From the NCBI RefSeq assembly GCF_000423945.1, contig NZ_AUIY01000016.1, forward strand, positions 62,001 through 126,000: a DNA stretch of 64,000 nucleotides, in the 5' to 3' direction. Every line of letters begins with the position of its first letter. The first letter of the stretch is position 1. Below are positions 61,651 to 64,000 of the stretch, in pieces. A model generated the notes under the pieces. The model was not told the origin of the DNA. It saw nothing but the letters and a program-made list of their open reading frames with translations, and did not search any database. The translations under genes were made by a program, and so were the position numbers. The DNA comes from Butyrivibrio sp. XPD2002 (lineage in GTDB: Bacteria > Bacillota > Clostridia > Lachnospirales > Lachnospiraceae).

Positions 61651-62418
61651 ATGGAAAAGAGAGTACTTCTTATCGGTGATGGAAAGAGCTTCATGGTTAC
61701 ATCGATTGCAAAGGAACTAAAGGAGGAAGGCTTTACAGTTATTTCCTCTACCGCGGATGTTACGGCAATCGAGCATATGGAGGATAAGCCCAGCGTCTAT
61801 CTTATTTATATTGATGATATAGATAAGATGAGGGATCTTTTTGTATACCTTCGTGACAGAGCTGTTGAGAGCGATATCTCAGTCAGTGTCATAGGCTCAC
61901 CTGACGAGCTTGAAAAGTTCTATAAAATAATTTCCAAGGAGAAAATAGCAGCGGCTTTTGAGAGACCGGTTAATGTCAAGCAGCTTGCAAGTGAGATGCA
62001 AAGAGTCGTTGCAAACGAAGAGGTACGACTTCAGAAAAAGAAGATACTTGTGGTTGATGATGATGGTACGATGCTAAGAACCATAAAAAGCTGGCTCTCG
62101 GAAAAGTATCAGGTATTCATGGTGAATTCCGGAGTTTCTGCTATAACCTTCCTTGCGAAAAACAAAGTGGATCTCATTCTTCTTGATTATGAAATGCCTG
62201 TAACTACCGGACCAAAGGTACTTGAGATGCTAAGGAGTGAGCCGGGAACAAGCGATATTCCCGTTATGTTCCTTACGAATAAATCTGACAGGGAAAGTGT
62301 AATGGGGGTTATTGCCCTTAAGCCTGAAAAATATCTCCTAAAGACAATGCCCCCTGCTGAACTTATTGCCAGTATTGATGAGTTTTTTGAAAAGCAGAAG
62401 CTGAAGAACTATATGTAA
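61651..62418 (+). CDS. Two-receiver response regulator, paralog of the one at 29290
   Basis: The start at 61651 (MEKRVLLIGDGKSFMVTS) matches the paralog; a longer frame from 61612 would overlap the kinase. The 255-residue protein has a pseudo-receiver N-terminal half (IGDGKS in place of the acidic pair, AAFERPVNVKQLAS) and an intact C-terminal receiver: KILVVDDDGTML, Asp179 in LLDYEMP, Thr in FLTNKSD and Lys in KYLLKTM. There is no output domain. With the upstream kinase it repeats the pair at 26258-30063. It abuts the opposite-strand hydrolase gene. Confidence 0.85.
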   Translation: MEKRVLLIGDGKSFMVTSIAKELKEEGFTVISSTADVTAIEHMEDKPSVYLIYIDDIDKMRDLFVYLRDRAVESDISVSVIGSPDELEKFYKIISKEKIAAAFERPVNVKQLASEMQRVVANEEVRLQKKKILVVDDDGTMLRTIKSWLSEKYQVFMVNSGVSAITFLAKNKVDLILLDYEMPVTTGPKVLEMLRSEPGTSDIPVMFLTNKSDRESVMGVIALKPEKYLLKTMPPAELIASIDEFFEKQKLKNYM

Positions 62419-63069
62419 TCAGAGAAGATTTGATTCGTGAAGCTTTTCATAAATGGCCTGTCCCAGTTTTCTGTGGGCAGCAGCGTCGATATGCACTCCG
62501 TCTGCAGGACTGGGTGATACGAGCTTTGCGGCATCAAGGAATTCGCAGCCGTACATTTCTGCCAGCTGTTTGTACCAGGTTGCAAGCTCTGCGGATACCT
62601 TCTGGGTATTTAAGAAATCGAAGCAATCCTCAAGCCAGGAGCCTTTTCCTGTGGTTCCAACAAGCGGAGGAGAGATGAGCAGGATCTTCATTTTGTCATT
62701 CATGCGGAATCTGTTGTGAGCCTGAACTCTTTCAAGGAAAATCTGCATTTCACCGGCGATATCCATTGAGCAATATGAAAATTTTCTCTTTAAGTCATTA
62801 GTCCCCAGCATGATGATCATGACTTCAAGCGGGGACTGGCTTTCTATGCATGGAATAACATATTTTAAGCCGTTTTTCTCACCCTCTGCAGGATCGTCAG
62901 TGGCTATTGTGCGGCCGTTGTGACCTTCCTCAACAACCTTGTAGGACTCACCTAAAAGTGTCTGCAATACACCTGTCCAGCGGCTGTTTTCTTCTATACG
63001 TGATCTCTTTTCCGGGTCATATCCCCATGTGAGTGAATCTCCAAAACACAGTATTCTTTTCTTTTCCAT
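62419..63069 (-). CDS. SGNH/GDSL-type hydrolase
   Basis: The start is placed at 63069 (MEKKRILCFGDSLTWGYDPE) behind GAGG; a longer frame adds an unlikely 16 residues. The 216-residue protein has the catalytic Ser in FGDSLTWG (block I), Gly in GHNGRT (block II), Asn in MLGTNDLK (block III) and the Asp/His pair in SPADGVHIDAAAHRKLG (block V). Such enzymes are esterases or deacetylases acting on lipids, sugars or wall polymers. There is no signal peptide, so it is probably cytosolic. It is convergent with the receiver gene with no gap. Confidence 0.85.
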   Translation of the reverse strand: MEKKRILCFGDSLTWGYDPEKRSRIEENSRWTGVLQTLLGESYKVVEEGHNGRTIATDDPAEGEKNGLKYVIPCIESQSPLEVMIIMLGTNDLKRKFSYCSMDIAGEMQIFLERVQAHNRFRMNDKMKILLISPPLVGTTGKGSWLEDCFDFLNTQKVSAELATWYKQLAEMYGCEFLDAAKLVSPSPADGVHIDAAAHRKLGQAIYEKLHESNLL

Positions 63070-63309
63070 AATGAACCTCTGATTTATATAGAATTTGCTA
63101 CCCGTAAATAATATCATATCCGGGGGTTAATTTGATTGATTTTTATAATATGAGTGGAACTGGCTGTGCGAAGTTCCGATAATACCATTTTTCGGGTGAA
63201 GGATAAGTCAAATTCGGTTATAATAGATACATATGTAACTTTTGACATGGAGATAATATTGCTCAGGGGATGACTGGTAGTACATGACACCGGTGTATCA
63301 GGAGGTATT
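63070..63309. other. Divergent intergenic region
   Basis: Spacer between the minus-strand hydrolase and the plus-strand lipoprotein. TATAAT at 63219 could be a -10 for the latter, with a weak -35; TTGACA at 63242 has no partner. GGAGG at 63301 is the lipoprotein ribosome site. Confidence 0.35.
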
Positions 63310-64000
63310 ATGAAAAAGAAAACTCTCAGCATTTTATTATTAACTTGTACACTTACTGCCGCTGTTACAGGCTGCAGTTCTAAAAAAGCCGAGGCCGGGG
63401 AGAGCCAGGTAGTGGTAAATGCTTCCGAGGCGAATACCGTTAAGGTCGAGGAGACAGAGAAAGCAGAAGAAACAGTAAAAGCAGAAGAACCTGAAATAAC
63501 AGAAGATACAGTAGATACAGATAAAATAGACGAAGAAAAGACAGAAGATATAAAAATTGCGGAAGACACAGAACAAATAGAGGAGACCGAGACACCTCTC
63601 AGTGCCGCTCCTGAAGAGAAGCCTATCAGTGAGCCTATTTCTGAAGAAAAGATGGAAGAGTTCTTCGATAAGGTCATAACAGAGACAGGCTCTGCCTATG
63701 AGGATATACTCTGCTGCAGTCTTAACGACTTTGATGGCAACGGTACATACGAGGGACTTGTTTATGTGGGCAAGGGGCCCGATGATGAGCTCGGATGGTG
63801 CGATGGCAAGGTATATTTTGTAAATGACGATATCTGCAGAGAGGTGTATTCGGGAACTCTTGCCATGAATGATGATGGCAATGTGTTCTGGGTTATGGAT
63901 GCAGGTAACAGATATTTCGTAGCCTTTGATGAAGCCTATGTGACAGCACAGCTTACATACGTCTACTATATTGACGGAGATCAGCTGGTGGAGTCCAATA
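63310..64000 (+). CDS. Lipoprotein with Asp-rich site (3' end outside window)
   Basis: The frame opens at 63310 behind GGAGG and runs without a stop to the window edge (230 codons seen). The N-terminus MKKKTLSILLLTCTLTAAVT leads to a lipobox, VTGC, at about residues 18-21. A long Glu/Thr/Lys/Ala linker (about 25-120) follows, then a domain with NDFDGNGTYEGLVYVGKGP and WCDGKVYFVND. It shares layout and the Dx(D/N)xxG site with the lipoprotein at 48767 and is probably its paralog. The function is unknown. Confidence 0.75.
   Translation, partial: MKKKTLSILLLTCTLTAAVTGCSSKKAEAGESQVVVNASEANTVKVEETEKAEETVKAEEPEITEDTVDTDKIDEEKTEDIKIAEDTEQIEETETPLSAAPEEKPISEPISEEKMEEFFDKVITETGSAYEDILCCSLNDFDGNGTYEGLVYVGKGPDDELGWCDGKVYFVNDDICREVYSGTLAMNDDGNVFWVMDAGNRYFVAFDEAYVTAQLTYVYYIDGDQLVESN

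Overview
The window looks like chromosomal DNA of a low-GC, Gram-positive anaerobe of the Lachnospiraceae, most like Butyrivibrio or Pseudobutyrivibrio. This is judged from gene content and style, not from a database match: strong GGAGG ribosome-binding sites, secreted proteins with Ig-like domains and acidic Asp/Glu/Lys tails, a clostridial ClpC, and very large membrane hybrid histidine kinases ending in REC and Hpt domains. No rRNA, tRNA, CRISPR array, phage or complete insertion sequence was seen.

Layout. 1-7792: mostly plus-strand housekeeping and accessory genes (DUF3795 protein, three GNAT acetyltransferases, flavodoxin, nitroreductase with a nearby remnant, an orphan sugar-type binding lipoprotein, a split chromate-type transporter). 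A histidine phosphatase (minus strand) is followed by an Fe-S scaffold-like / GGGtGRT gene pair, a TSUP permease and a diguanylate cyclase (to 13 kb). 13.2-19.4 kb is a surface proteolysis locus: a tail-anchored protein with an I9-like domain, a 1495-residue subtilase carrying an internal dockerin-like module, and a secreted protein with a cohesin-like domain plus Fn3, whose start overlaps the protease gene. A 620-bp near-complete palindrome (19427-20046) separates this from a GH25 lysozyme and a CbbX/SpoVK-type AAA ATPase.

23.6-37.3 kb is a dense signalling block: a GGDEF-EAL-GGDEF protein, three hybrid histidine kinases and a receiver protein, with pyrF-pyrE embedded in it. The last kinase carries a C-terminal DegV (fatty-acid-binding) domain, an unusual fusion. 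37.5-41.1 kb is purE-purM-purN-purD. Then come an SH3b surface protein, a small GntR-type regulator next to clpC (ClpC has a lysine/alanine-rich histone-like tail), a second large palindrome (46398-46679), radA and two secreted proteins. 51.1-56.9 kb is a complete branched-chain amino-acid ABC importer (livJHMGF) followed by a cytidylate-kinase-like gene.

The end of the window holds an Rpn-type PD-(D/E)XK nuclease gene, a noncoding array of 64-bp tandem repeats (58049-58496), a second hybrid-kinase/receiver pair paralogous to that at 26-30 kb, an SGNH hydrolase and a truncated lipoprotein gene.

The most interesting unexplained signals are (i) the two long palindromes and a shared 45-bp end motif that recurs at 37.3 kb, (ii) the cohesin/dockerin protease locus, (iii) the kinase-DegV fusion, (iv) the 64-bp repeat array with a dispersed inverted copy at 46.8 kb, and (v) small intergenic two-hairpin repeats with compensatory stem changes placed just before start codons.
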